Assembly: GCF_026672375.1 (NCBI RefSeq)
Contig: NZ_JAPPRA010000001.1
Coordinates: forward strand, 1,922,001 to 1,986,000
From: Caulobacter sp. SL161
Lineage (GTDB): Bacteria; Pseudomonadota; Alphaproteobacteria; Caulobacterales; Caulobacteraceae
Direction: 5' to 3'
DNA length: 64,000 nt
The notes beneath the pieces were generated by a model. That model was not told the origin of the DNA, did no database searches, and saw only the letters and a program-made list of their open reading frames with translations. Positions within the stretch are counted from its first letter, which is position 1; every line of letters starts with the position of its first letter. Positions 37,787-46,488 of the stretch are shown here, piece after piece. The position numbers were made by a program, and so were the translations under genes.

Positions 37787-37838
37787 TAGAGCGTGAGAAT
37801 AGCCGAAAGCGGTTCCCACTTTCGGCCTAACGCTCTAG
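37787..37838. repeat. 52-bp imperfect palindrome, GAGCGTG...CGCTCTAG family, copy 2
   Basis: It starts TAGAGCGTGAGAATAGCCG, has the central CCCACTTTCGGC and ends CGCTCTAG, aligning with the copy at 30886-30936. Its end overlaps the last codon of the minus-strand response regulator gene. Confidence 0.7.
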
Positions 37839-38563
37839 GCGCCCAAGGGGACTTTCGCCGGATCGGGCTCGAGCCGATACCCAAGACCCCTGACCGTGGT
37901 GAGGAACGACGGTGCGTTCGGGGGATCGATCTTGGCGCGCAACCTGCGAACATAGACATCGACCACATTCGTCAGCGGATCCTCGTCCACGCCCCAGACG
38001 TTGGAGAGGATGCGTTCGCGGCTCAGAACCCGTCCCGGCGAGGACAGGAACAGCTCCAGGAGCGCAAGCTCGCGGGCGGTCAGGACCACTTCCTCGCCGT
38101 CGCGGGAGACGCGCATGGTCGTCCGGTCCAGTTCGACGTTTCCGGCCTTCAGCGTCCGATTGGCGGGCGCCCGCTGATCCCGCGATCGGCGAAGCAGCGC
38201 TTCGATCCGGGCAAGGAGCTCCTCGAAGGAGAATGGCTTGACCAGGTAGTCGTCAGCGCCGGTTCTCAGGCCCGTGACGCGGTCATCGACGGCCCCCAGG
38301 GCGGTCAGCATCAGGACCGGCGTCAAGACACCGGACGCCCGAAGGGTCTGGCAGACTTCCATGCCGGTCATCTTTGGCAGCATCAGGTCCAAGAGGATCA
38401 CGCCGCGCTGATCCAGCTCACGCAGCATGGCGTCCAGGTCGCGGGCCGCCTCCAGGCCACTCACGCCGTCTCGCGCCACACGGACCTTGTACCCTTCGGC
38501 CTTCAAGCCGCGCTCAAGAAAGTCTGCGACGCGCGTATCGTCCTCCACCACCAGTATGTGCAT
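37835..38563 (-). CDS. OmpR/PhoB-family response regulator
   Basis: 242 residues. The receiver domain has the acidic pair EDD, the phospho-acceptor Asp in ILLDLMLPKMTG and the Lys in LVKPFSFEELLARI. The C-terminal winged helix ends VYVRRLRAKIDPPNAPSFLTTVRGLGYRL, closest to the CusR/QseB type. Its ATG directly follows the stop of the kinase gene, so kinase comes before regulator, the less common order. It is the nearest candidate to bind the matched promoters at 34783 and 36984, but this is inferred from proximity only. Confidence 0.93.
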   Translation of the reverse strand: MHILVVEDDTRVADFLERGLKAEGYKVRVARDGVSGLEAARDLDAMLRELDQRGVILLDLMLPKMTGMEVCQTLRASGVLTPVLMLTALGAVDDRVTGLRTGADDYLVKPFSFEELLARIEALLRRSRDQRAPANRTLKAGNVELDRTTMRVSRDGEEVVLTARELALLELFLSSPGRVLSRERILSNVWGVDEDPLTNVVDVYVRRLRAKIDPPNAPSFLTTVRGLGYRLEPDPAKVPLGA

Positions 38564-40195
38564 CTAGTGGGCTCCTTCGAGGCAAGCATTGGTCGTGCAG
38601 GGCAGGGTTAGGATCGCGCTGACGCCATGGCCTGTCTGGCTGTGCAGTGTCAGGCTGCCGCCCTGGCGTTCGGTCAGCGCCTTGGCGATGGGCAGGCCAA
38701 GGCCGGTGCCGTCGGCTCGGTGGGCGCGCGCCGCCGCCGAGCGGAAGCCGCGTTCAAACACCCGCGCCAGGTCGGCCTCGGTGATACCGATGCCTTGATC
38801 CTTGATCTCCAGACGCCACGAGCCCGGCGCGTCGTCAGCGACGCCGGCGGTGATTTCAACGGTGCCGCCGGGGTGAGAGTAGCGGATGGCGTTATCCAGC
38901 ATCAGCGCCATGACCTGTTGCAGGCGTTGTCCATCCGCCGCCACGCGCACGGCGCCGTCGTCTATGCCGATCCGAAGCTCGACCTCGCGGACGTGAGCGA
39001 TCGGCGAGAGCGTGGCGATGGCCTCTTCCAAGGCCTGCCTCGGGTCCATGTCTGTCAGGTTGAGATGGAGCAGCTCTGCGTCGCTGCGGGCCATCATGAG
39101 AAGATCTTCAATCAGCGCGCCCATCTGGCCCGCCGCGAGGGTTATGCGCTGAAGCGCCTCACGATAGTCATCCAGCGACTTGCGGCCGCGCAGCGTGACC
39201 TCGGCCTCGCCCCGGATGGCCGTCATCGGCGTGCGAAGCTCATGGCTGATGTCACCGAGCAATTGCCGGCGTCGCGCCTCAACCTGACGCAGTTCGGCCA
39301 GCGCGGCTTCCAGTTCCTCGGTGCGGGTGGCGACCTGCACCTCCAGGCTGGCGCGCAACTCGGCCTCCTGCTCGCGCCGCGCCGAGAGTTCCGCCGCCAT
39401 GTGGTTCATGCTGGCCCCAAGGTGCGCGAACTCCCGAAATCCGCCTTCCGGCATGCGGTGGTCCAGATAGCCTTGTTCGAAGGCCTTGGCGCCGTCCGAC
39501 ATCGCCGCCAGCGGTCGGCGAAGCGCCCGGATGAAGTAGACGGCCAATATGATCGCCATCAGGCTCAGCGTGCCCGCAGCCGACCAACTCAAGAGTTTGA
39601 CGCGCTCCAGATAGAGGTCGGCCGTTTGTCGGGTTCGCTTGAGAATCTCGGCCTCGTCGCGGATGCGCTCGTTGAGCATCTCTCGCAGATCGCGACCCGC
39701 GCCTTTGTCGAAGACGGTTTCGATCGCGGCCCACGCCGTCGGCACGTCCTGAGCCGGACCGCTACGATTGATCTCGGCGATGGGCTCGCGCAGGGAGACC
39801 ACGCTTTGGGAGAGCAGCTTCAGCGCATCGTCCCGTTCCGGACCTTCGCGCGACTCGATGCCCATCGCCCGATCCATCTGTTCGGCCCGTGCGCTGAGGT
39901 CCTGCAGGCGAACGATCGCATCGGCCATGCGCAGACGCAGCATCTCGCCGTCGCCCGGCGCGTGGGGGGCTCCGATCAGGGCGCGAAGAGACCAGGCGCG
40001 GAGCCGCTGTTTCGTCGCCGAAAGTTCCCAGAACGCGCTCTGTAGATCGCCCGCGACGCGTCCCCGAAGCACCTGGTGCTCGGCTCTGTCGGCGATCCAG
40101 GCGGCCAAGCCGCCCTGCGCCAGGGCGAGCGACGCCATCAACGCGAACGCCACCGTCAAGCGGGTGGAAAACAGTGGCTTCACCCGGGTCTCCAT
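38564..40195 (-). CDS. Membrane sensor histidine kinase
   Basis: 543 residues from the ATG at 40195; the open frame extends upstream but gives an unlikely Arg-rich N terminus. Two membrane helices (about residues 12-32 and 200-220) flank a helical periplasmic sensor of about 165 residues. A HAMP region, coiled coil, H-box GDISHELRTPMTAIRG, N-box LMLDNAIRYSHPGG and G-box GTGLGLPIAKALTERQGG follow. It signals to the response regulator encoded just downstream. The stimulus is not evident; there is no His-rich metal motif in the sensor. Confidence 0.93.
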   Translation of the reverse strand: METRVKPLFSTRLTVAFALMASLALAQGGLAAWIADRAEHQVLRGRVAGDLQSAFWELSATKQRLRAWSLRALIGAPHAPGDGEMLRLRMADAIVRLQDLSARAEQMDRAMGIESREGPERDDALKLLSQSVVSLREPIAEINRSGPAQDVPTAWAAIETVFDKGAGRDLREMLNERIRDEAEILKRTRQTADLYLERVKLLSWSAAGTLSLMAIILAVYFIRALRRPLAAMSDGAKAFEQGYLDHRMPEGGFREFAHLGASMNHMAAELSARREQEAELRASLEVQVATRTEELEAALAELRQVEARRRQLLGDISHELRTPMTAIRGEAEVTLRGRKSLDDYREALQRITLAAGQMGALIEDLLMMARSDAELLHLNLTDMDPRQALEEAIATLSPIAHVREVELRIGIDDGAVRVAADGQRLQQVMALMLDNAIRYSHPGGTVEITAGVADDAPGSWRLEIKDQGIGITEADLARVFERGFRSAAARAHRADGTGLGLPIAKALTERQGGSLTLHSQTGHGVSAILTLPCTTNACLEGAH

Positions 40196-40398
40196 CGATA
40201 GCGGCGCCGGCCATAGAGATATGGCGCCAACTTGTGGTTTGCCACCTGCTGGATGCCGCGTTTGGCGTCGGTTGGAGACACGGCCATACCTCGGCCTGCC
40301 TTGAAGGCGACTCACGCAAGGTGCGAGCCCTTGGGTTGCGCCTCCATTTCAAGGTCGCGTCAGGCGTTGAGGCTCTTCGCGCCGCGGCGCCCGCCGCC

Positions 40399-40433
40399 CT
40401 CCGTAACGGTCTGGATCAGACCAGATTACGGAG
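40399..40433. repeat. Inverted repeat in the gap between the phytase and kinase genes
   Basis: CTCCGTAA (40399-40406) and GGTCTG (40408-40413) mirror CAGACC (40417-40422) and TTACGGAG (40426-40433). It lies 28 nt past the phytase stop on the minus strand. No T-run follows on that strand, so it may be a weak terminator, an RNA end structure or a protein-binding site for the kinase operon. Confidence 0.5.
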
Positions 40434-40460
40434 ACCGGTCAGGCTTGGCTTTCGGCGATT

Positions 40461-42488
40461 TTACGGCAGACCAAGTTTGGCGCTGATCTTCGACCAGGGC
40501 ACGAGCTTGAAGTTCTGGGCTTCGGGCGGGGAGATATTGCGGCCATCCTGGGCGACGAAGGCGCCCATCTCCAGACCCGCGCCCAGCGAGGCGCTGGAAA
40601 CGTCCAGCCCGTCTGTCTCGGAGATTCCGTCAACGCCCGTATCGCCGTTGGCGGTGACCGCAAAGCTGCCGACATAGGCGTTGTCACCCTCGCGGTGGAA
40701 CACCGCATAGGTGTTGTTGCCCTGGCTGGAGAGGATCAGATAGCCCTTGCCCTTGGGCTGGATATAGAGGCCGACCCCTTCCAGATCGTCCTTGAGGGCA
40801 GGGTTATCGGCGACGCGGGCGATGGCCTTGCGCGCCGGACCGCTCCTCGCATCGGCGCCAAGCTTCCAGAGCGCGACATCTTCCTCGGCGATGTAGAGCG
40901 CGCCGGTTTCGTCGTCGGCGACGCAGCCCTCGGTCTGGGTGTCGAACTTGAGGTCGCGGACCGCCTTGGCCCTGACCTTTCCGTTGGCCGTGGCGGTCAG
41001 GCTGTATTGCCGGACCAGACCGTCGGGATCGCTTACGAACACCGACATGTCGCCCTTGCGGCCGCGGTGCATGCACAGGCCGTAGGGGTCTGAGAGGCCG
41101 CTGGCCTGAACGCCGTCCGCGACACTGGTCAGCAGCCTCGTCTCCGGATCGATCGTGTAGAGCGCGATCGCCTTGTGGGTCCGATCGCTGGCGGCGATCA
41201 GCGTCACGGCCTTGCCACCCAGCTTGAAGCCATCACGCAGGTCGACATTGTTCATCTTGCCGTCGGGCAGATACTGCAGCTGCTTGCCCGACAGGTCATA
41301 GACCAGCATGCCGCCCTTCTTGTCGGTGGCGATGATGGCGCTCTTGGCCGGGGTCGTGGGATGAACCCAGATGGCCGGGTCGTCAGCGGCGTCGCCGTCA
41401 TGGCCGACCGGCTGAGTCTCCATCGTGGCCTGGACCAGGGCCACCTTGCTGGGCTCGACCGAGGGCGTGTCCTGGCCCAGGGCCAGCTTCATGGAGGCGG
41501 CGATGTCGGCCCAGGACAGGATCTTGCTGTTGGCGCCGGTGTTCCGGTCGTCGGCGATCAGCAGGCCGCCGGCGGGCAGTCGCTCTCCAATCGGCGCACG
41601 CACGCCGAACAGGCCCGAAGGCTCCTGTATCGCCGGGGCGCCGTTCGTCTCGACCTTGAAGGCGCCGATGAAGCGGTCGCCGGCGCTGCGATCATAGACG
41701 TTGTAGTCGCCGGCCTCGGCGTTCGCGGCGATCAGATAGTCAGCGCCCTTGCCGCCGTTGATCAACGCCAGGCCCGCGACCTCACCCGCCAAGTGACCCA
41801 GGCGGTTGATGTCCACGATGGTTGGAACCGGGTCCGCTTCCGGGTCCGCGTCGTAGCGCCAGACGCCGACTGCCTCTTGCGCGACATAGAGCGCGCCGCT
41901 GGCGTCATCGGCGACGCAGTACTTTGCTTCAGACGACAAATGCAGGCGGCGAACGACACGGCCGTCCAGCTTGCCGTCTGCTGTGGGATAGAGCAGCCAT
42001 TGATCCAGCTGCCCATCGCCGCCCAGCGCGAAGGCGTAGAGCGCGCCATCGCGACCGCTGCGATGGAGGCAGACGCCCTCGCCGGAATAGCCGAGTTGGA
42101 GCGGACGCGCGTCCACCGCCATGATGGCGCCACTGGCGTAGTCCCGCGCGAACAGGCGAAGGCGGCCCGCCTGACGATCCAGCGCGACGACGAGCGCGCG
42201 CGGGCCGTCCTCACGGGTGTCGACGGCATAGATCTCACCGCCGGGAACCGCCGTGATACGCTGACCATCCAGCCCGTAGAACTCCAGACCGCCCAGCTTG
42301 GCGTTGACGGCGATGACGCTCTTGGCGGGATGGGTCGGGTCGCGCAACAGGGCCACGGCGTTGGCGCCGCCCTGAGCGGTTGGGGCGGTTGCTCCGGCGA
42401 CTGACACGGCATGCGACGTGGTCTGAGCCAGCGCCGGCGCGGCGGTCAGCAGCGCCAGTAGGCTGGCGGCAAGTTTCAGTCGTGTCAT
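40461..42488 (-). CDS. Beta-propeller phytase with two tandem domains
   Basis: 675 residues from the ATG at 42488, preceded by GAGGGG; an in-frame ATG at 42509 has a weaker site. A signal peptide (MTRLKLAASLLALLTAAPALA) leads to the periplasm or outside. The C-terminal half has the phytase signature DAADDPAIWVHP and later GKMNNVDLRDGF and EGCVADDETGALYIAEEDV, which supply calcium and phosphate ligands. The N-terminal half repeats the pattern in degenerate form (ALLRDPTHPAKSVIAVNAK, YCVADDASGALYVAQEAV). Phytases release phosphate from phytate. Direct repeats of 11-bp period lie upstream. Confidence 0.88.
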   Translation of the reverse strand: MTRLKLAASLLALLTAAPALAQTTSHAVSVAGATAPTAQGGANAVALLRDPTHPAKSVIAVNAKLGGLEFYGLDGQRITAVPGGEIYAVDTREDGPRALVVALDRQAGRLRLFARDYASGAIMAVDARPLQLGYSGEGVCLHRSGRDGALYAFALGGDGQLDQWLLYPTADGKLDGRVVRRLHLSSEAKYCVADDASGALYVAQEAVGVWRYDADPEADPVPTIVDINRLGHLAGEVAGLALINGGKGADYLIAANAEAGDYNVYDRSAGDRFIGAFKVETNGAPAIQEPSGLFGVRAPIGERLPAGGLLIADDRNTGANSKILSWADIAASMKLALGQDTPSVEPSKVALVQATMETQPVGHDGDAADDPAIWVHPTTPAKSAIIATDKKGGMLVYDLSGKQLQYLPDGKMNNVDLRDGFKLGGKAVTLIAASDRTHKAIALYTIDPETRLLTSVADGVQASGLSDPYGLCMHRGRKGDMSVFVSDPDGLVRQYSLTATANGKVRAKAVRDLKFDTQTEGCVADDETGALYIAEEDVALWKLGADARSGPARKAIARVADNPALKDDLEGVGLYIQPKGKGYLILSSQGNNTYAVFHREGDNAYVGSFAVTANGDTGVDGISETDGLDVSSASLGAGLEMGAFVAQDGRNISPPEAQNFKLVPWSKISAKLGLP

Positions 42489-42520
42489 GGCGGAGCCCCT
42501 CGTTTTCATGTCTCGCAGCT

Positions 42521-42553
42521 AGCTTAGCCGTCTGGACCTGACGTCCGGCTGAC
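42521..42553 (-). promoter_or_regulatory. Phytase promoter with 11-bp-spaced direct repeats
   Basis: On the minus strand GTCAGC and GTCAGG (plus-strand CTGAC at 42549-42553 and 42538-42542) are exactly 11 bp apart. GCTAAGCT (42521-42528 on the plus strand as AGCTTAGC) follows as a possible -10. The same arrangement precedes the PepSY operon on the other side of this gap. Confidence 0.5.
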
Positions 42554-42820
42554 GAAACGGGTGGCGCGAAGCGAAACCCACACCCTCTTTGGGCCACGCC
42601 CTCTTTGGGATGGAGAATTCTCCGTAGCCAGAGGTCAACGAAAGCGCCGCGTTCCGAACCGGATACCCAAGGCGCGTTATGGCGAAGCTTCAAAACGCAT
42701 TCATGACAGCGGTGGTTTGCTGGTCACCGTCCGGCCATGCGTAGCGCGTCCGGGGCCTTTTCTTGTCGATGTCCACCGCCTGTTTCCTCGCGATGGCGCG
42801 GTGGCAGCGTTCGGGCGTTG
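42554..42820. other. Divergent intergenic region with short repeats, no gene seen
   Basis: The region between the phytase and PepSY genes spans about 380 nt in all. Besides the two promoters it holds a direct repeat CCCTCTTTGGG (42583-42593 and 42599-42609, 16 bp apart) and a perfect 12-bp palindrome GGAGAATTCTCC (42612-42623). I see no convincing coding sequence. Confidence 0.5.
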
Positions 42821-42826
42821 CGATGC

Positions 42827-42864
42827 GTCAGGAGCGTGTCAGGATGCCTGTGGAATCCTAAGCG
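42827..42864 (+). promoter_or_regulatory. PepSY operon promoter with 11-bp-spaced direct repeats
   Basis: GTCAGGA occurs at 42827-42833 and again at 42838-42844, exactly 11 bp apart, the spacing expected for a dimer of an OmpR/PhoP-family regulator. CCTAAGCG at 42857 is a possible -10, which would place the transcript start at or next to the ATG, giving a leaderless or very short-leader mRNA. Confidence 0.55.
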
Positions 42865-42866
42865 CC

Positions 42867-43208
42867 ATGACCCAGTCCCGATCTTTCCCCGTCGCCCTTG
42901 TCGCCCTCGTCGCTATCGCCGCGGCCGTCTTGGCGACAAGCGCAACCGCCGACGACCACAAGGCGCACAAGAAGAGAGACCACCATGCCGCCCGCGAGGC
43001 GTTGCTGCGCCGGGAAGTGCTGCCCCTGACCCGTATTCTCGCTATCGCGGCTGAACGAGCGCCTGGCGAAGTGATCGAGGTCGAGCTTGAGGAAGCGGGT
43101 CCCGGCCGCCTGAAGTATGATCTCAAGATCCTGGCCAAGAACGGACGTGTTCGAGAGTTGGAACTCGACGCCAAGACCGGCGCGACCTTGAAACTTGAGG
43201 ATGATTGA
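42867..43208 (+). CDS. Secreted PepSY-like small protein
   Basis: 113 residues with a signal peptide (MTQSRSFPVALVALVAIAAAVLATSATA). The mature part has a basic His/Lys run (DDHKAHKKRDHHAAR) and one PepSY-type unit (LPLTRILAIAAERAPGEVIEVELEEAGPG to YDLKILAKNGRVRELELDAKTG). Such proteins commonly precede PhoP/PhoQ-like systems and are thought to modulate the sensor or a periplasmic protease. The stop shares one base with the regulator start. Confidence 0.85.
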   Translation: MTQSRSFPVALVALVAIAAAVLATSATADDHKAHKKRDHHAAREALLRREVLPLTRILAIAAERAPGEVIEVELEEAGPGRLKYDLKILAKNGRVRELELDAKTGATLKLEDD

Positions 43209-43873
43209 TGCGCGCGCTCGTCGTCGAGGATGATCCGGTCGTGGGCCCAGACCTCGCCAAGGCGCTGATCGCGTCGGGCTTCGTGGTCGATATCGCCCGC
43301 GACGGCGACGACGCGTCCTTCAAGGGCGAGGTCGAGGATTACGCGCTTGTCGTGCTGGATCTGGGCCTGCCGCGTCTTGACGGTCTGTCGGTGCTTCGGC
43401 GCTGGCGGGCCAATGACCGCGCCTTCCCGGTGCTGATCCTGTCGGCGCGGGGCGACTGGACCGAGAAGGTCGAAGGCATCGAGGCCGGCGCCGACGACTA
43501 TCTGGCCAAGCCGTTCGAGATGGGCGAACTGCTGGCGCGCGCGCGTGGCCTCGTGCGCCGTGCGGCGGGCCGCACGTCCCCCGTGATCGGCGCGGGGCGG
43601 CTGGCCCTGGATACGCGGCGCATGTCCGCCACCCTGGACGGCGCGCCGATCCGCTTGTCGCCGCTTGAGTTCCGGCTGCTGGACTGCCTGGCGCACAACC
43701 CCGGACGGGCTGTTTCGGCCGGTGAGCTTGCCGAACAGCTCTACGGCGTCGCCGACACCGCTGACACCAACGCCATCGAGGCCCTGGTGGCGCGCCTTCG
43801 CCGCAAGATCGGCGCCGACGTTATCGAAACCCGCAGAGGCTTTGGCTACCTGCTGGCCGGCGGGACGGCGTGA
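43208..43873 (+). CDS. PhoP-like response regulator
   Basis: 221 residues from the ATG at 43208, which overlaps the PepSY stop; a TTG one codon upstream is less likely. The receiver has EDDPVVG, the phospho-acceptor in VVLDLGLPRLDG and LAKPFEMGELLARA. The winged helix includes LSPLEFRLLDCLAHNPGR and LVARLRRKIGADVIETRRGFGYLL. The kinase start overlaps its stop by 4 nt. The direct GTCAGGA repeats ahead of the operon suggest that it controls its own synthesis. Confidence 0.94.
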   Translation: MRALVVEDDPVVGPDLAKALIASGFVVDIARDGDDASFKGEVEDYALVVLDLGLPRLDGLSVLRRWRANDRAFPVLILSARGDWTEKVEGIEAGADDYLAKPFEMGELLARARGLVRRAAGRTSPVIGAGRLALDTRRMSATLDGAPIRLSPLEFRLLDCLAHNPGRAVSAGELAEQLYGVADTADTNAIEALVARLRRKIGADVIETRRGFGYLLAGGTA

Positions 43874-45228
43874 GCGGCGGTTCGTTGCGATGGCGACTGA
43901 TCGTCGGCGGCATGCTGGCGATCCTGACGGCCCTGGCGGTCGCCTGGCTGGCCATGACCTGGCTTTTCGAGCGTCATATCGTGCGTCGCGAAACGGCCGA
44001 CCTGACACGCGCGGGTCATGTGCTGGTCGCGGGTCTCCGGCTGGAGCCGAACGGCGCGCCGGTCATCGACGCGACCTTGTCGGATCCGCGTCTGTCGAAA
44101 GCCGCAGGCGGCTTCTACTGGCAGGTTTCGACAACCTCTGGCAGCGAGCGGTCGGTCTCCCTGTGGGATCAGGCGCTAGAGCCGCCGCAGATCGCGCCGG
44201 CTGAGGGCTGGTCCTCGCGCATCGCCGCCGGGCCGTTCGATGATCGCGTCCTCCTGGTCGAGCGTAGCGTGCGACCGGACCGCGACGGTCCGGTCGTGCT
44301 GATCCAAGTCGCCAGTGATGAAAAGGTGTTGCGCGCCGCCCGGCGTGAATTCGGTCGCGAACTCGCCATCTTTCTAGGGGGGCTCTGGGCGGTCCTCTCG
44401 GGCGCCGCAGCCTTGCAGGTCGCGCTGGGCCTGTCGCCCCTGACCCGCGTGCGTGCGGATCTTGCTCGTCTGCGCAAAAGCCCTTCTGCCCGGATGTCGC
44501 TGGATCATCCGCGCGAGATCGCGCCGCTGGCCGAGGCGATCAACGCCTTGGCCGAAGCGCGGGAGGCTGACCTGGCCCGCGCGCGCCGACGCGCTGGCGA
44601 CCTGGCCCACAGTCTCAAGACGCCGCTCGCCGCTCTGTCGGCCCAGAGCCGCCGCGCGCGCGAAGACGGCGCGGCCGCAGCCGCTGATGGTCTCGACGCC
44701 GCTATTGCCGCGGTCGCCGCGGCGCTGGAGGCCGAACTGGCCAGAGCTCGCGCCGCCGCCGCCCGAGAGGCCGTCTTCGCCGCCGAGACTGCGCCTCTGG
44801 CCGTCGCAGAACGCCTCGTGGCCGTTCTTGAGCGCACCGCCGATGGTGAGCGCTTGATCTTCGATATTGATGTTCCGGCCGATCTGAAGGCGCCGGCTTC
44901 CGAAGACGTGGTCACCGAAATGCTGGGCGCGCTCATCGAGAACGCCGCACGTCATGCTCGCCGCCAAGTCAGGATTTCAGGCGCGGTGGCGGGGCAGGGG
45001 GCAATCCTGACCGTCGAGGATGATGGACCAGGGCTGGACAAGGGCCGCGCGGAGGCGGCCCTCGCGCGCGGCGCCCGGTTGGACGAGGCTGGGCCAGGAC
45101 ACGGTCTGGGGCTGGCTATCGTTCGCGATCTTGCAGAGGCTTCGGGCGCGGTGTTGAGCATGGACCGCGGGGATCTGGGCGGCCTTCGCGCGATGGTGTC
45201 GTGGACGGCGCCCGGAGCGGGTCCATGA
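43870..45228 (+). CDS. PhoQ-like sensor histidine kinase
   Basis: 452 residues from a GTG that overlaps the regulator stop (GTGA). Two membrane helices (about 7-30 and 165-185) enclose a periplasmic sensor of about 130 residues. The H-box LAHSLKTPLAALSAQSRRA is the PhoQ-type variant (SLKTP rather than ELRTP). The N-box MLGALIENAARHARR and G-boxes DDGPGL and GHGLGLAIVRDLAEASGG-like end are complete. It forms a three-gene signalling operon with the PepSY protein and the regulator. Confidence 0.93.
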   Translation: MSGGSLRWRLIVGGMLAILTALAVAWLAMTWLFERHIVRRETADLTRAGHVLVAGLRLEPNGAPVIDATLSDPRLSKAAGGFYWQVSTTSGSERSVSLWDQALEPPQIAPAEGWSSRIAAGPFDDRVLLVERSVRPDRDGPVVLIQVASDEKVLRAARREFGRELAIFLGGLWAVLSGAAALQVALGLSPLTRVRADLARLRKSPSARMSLDHPREIAPLAEAINALAEAREADLARARRRAGDLAHSLKTPLAALSAQSRRAREDGAAAAADGLDAAIAAVAAALEAELARARAAAAREAVFAAETAPLAVAERLVAVLERTADGERLIFDIDVPADLKAPASEDVVTEMLGALIENAARHARRQVRISGAVAGQGAILTVEDDGPGLDKGRAEAALARGARLDEAGPGHGLGLAIVRDLAEASGAVLSMDRGDLGGLRAMVSWTAPGAGP

Positions 45229-45457
45229 GCGTCCGAGCGTAAAATCCGCCCATTGGCCGCATCGGCCCTTTGCGTCCTTGCGCAGGCCGAACGTCTCCCT
45301 TCTGCGACACAGCGGCTCGCGGCAATTTCCAGACTTTTGCTCTACAAGAGCGGCTGTGATCCGTGCAAAACCGGCGCGCGGCAGGGGGGGGCGGGTTGAA
45401 GCGCCAGTCTGGCGCGCTTCCTCATGCTCCTAGTTTCGCATAAAGCCTTATCTCTCC

Positions 45458-46483
45458 ATGGGTAAAGTCCTGAAATATCAGCCTCATAGATTTTCCGTCG
45501 CCCCGATGATGGACTGGACCGACCGGCACTGTCGGTCGCTGCACCGGGGGCTGTCGTCGCGGGCGCTGCTCTACACCGAGATGGTGACGAGCGGTGCAGT
45601 AGTGCATGGCGATCGGGACAAGCTGCTCGGCTATGACCCTGGCCAGCATCCGGTGGCGGTGCAACTGGGCGGGTCGGATCCTGCCGAACTGGCTCAGGCC
45701 GCGCGGATCGCCGAGGACTACGGCTATGACGAGGTGAACCTCAATGTCGGCTGCCCCTCGGATCGGGTGCAAAGCGGCCGCTTTGGCGCCTGCCTGATGC
45801 GCGAACCGGATCTGGTCGCCGAGTGTATGGCGGCGATCAAGAACGCTGTACGGGTTCCCGCCACGGTGAAGTGCCGGATCGGCGTGGATGACCAGGATCC
45901 CGAAGAGAGTCTATTCACGCTGGTCGATCGCTGTGCGGCGGCGGGGATCGACACCTTTGTTGTTCATGCGCGCAAGGCCTGGCTGCAGGGCCTGTCGCCT
46001 AAGGAAAACCGGGACATTCCGCCCCTCGACTACGCGCTGGTTTACCGTCTGAAGCGCGAACGTCCCGCCTTGACGATCGCCATCAATGGCGGTGTGCCCA
46101 GCGTCAATGCGGCGCTGGAGCATCTGGCCAATGGCGTGGACGGCGTGATGCTGGGGCGGGCCGCCTATCATGAGGCGGGCTTGCTGGGAGAGGTCGACCG
46201 GCGCGTGTTCGGGCTGGATGTCGCGGACGTCGACAGCTTCGAGGCCGTCGAGCGCTATCGGCCCTATCTGGCGCGGGAACTGGCGGCCGGAACGCATCTG
46301 GCGGCAATGAGCCGGCACATGCTGGGCCTTTTCCACGGCCTGCCCGGCGCCCGGGCCTGGCGCCGTATCCTGACGGTCGAGGGCGTTAGGTCCGGCGCAG
46401 GGCTGGACGTCGTGGATAGGGCGCTCGACGCCGTTCGCGCCGCGCTGGCGTCTCGAGAAGAGCGGTCAGCCCCAGCGGCCTAG
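45458..46483 (+). CDS. dusA: tRNA-dihydrouridine synthase A
   Basis: 341 residues. It reduces uridine 20/20a in the D-loop of tRNA using FMN and NADPH. Family motifs are SVAPMMDWTDRHCRSLHR, VQLGGSDPAELAQAARI, NLNVGCPSDRVQSGRFGACLM with the catalytic Cys, and VDGVMLGRAAYHE. The DRVQSG form of the active-site loop points to DusA rather than DusB or DusC. The upstream 229 nt hold a GC-rich hairpin near 45397-45420 but no gene. The retropepsin-like gene converges with only 5 nt between stops. Confidence 0.93.
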   Translation: MGKVLKYQPHRFSVAPMMDWTDRHCRSLHRGLSSRALLYTEMVTSGAVVHGDRDKLLGYDPGQHPVAVQLGGSDPAELAQAARIAEDYGYDEVNLNVGCPSDRVQSGRFGACLMREPDLVAECMAAIKNAVRVPATVKCRIGVDDQDPEESLFTLVDRCAAAGIDTFVVHARKAWLQGLSPKENRDIPPLDYALVYRLKRERPALTIAINGGVPSVNAALEHLANGVDGVMLGRAAYHEAGLLGEVDRRVFGLDVADVDSFEAVERYRPYLARELAAGTHLAAMSRHMLGLFHGLPGARAWRRILTVEGVRSGAGLDVVDRALDAVRAALASREERSAPAA

Positions 46484-46488
46484 CAAGG

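Noticed and set aside
40340-40375. Sequence similar to the matched promoters (TTCAAGGTCGCGTCAG) upstream of the kinase gene
   Set aside because: Orientation and spacing differ and the CTGTAATC element is missing, so resemblance may be chance.
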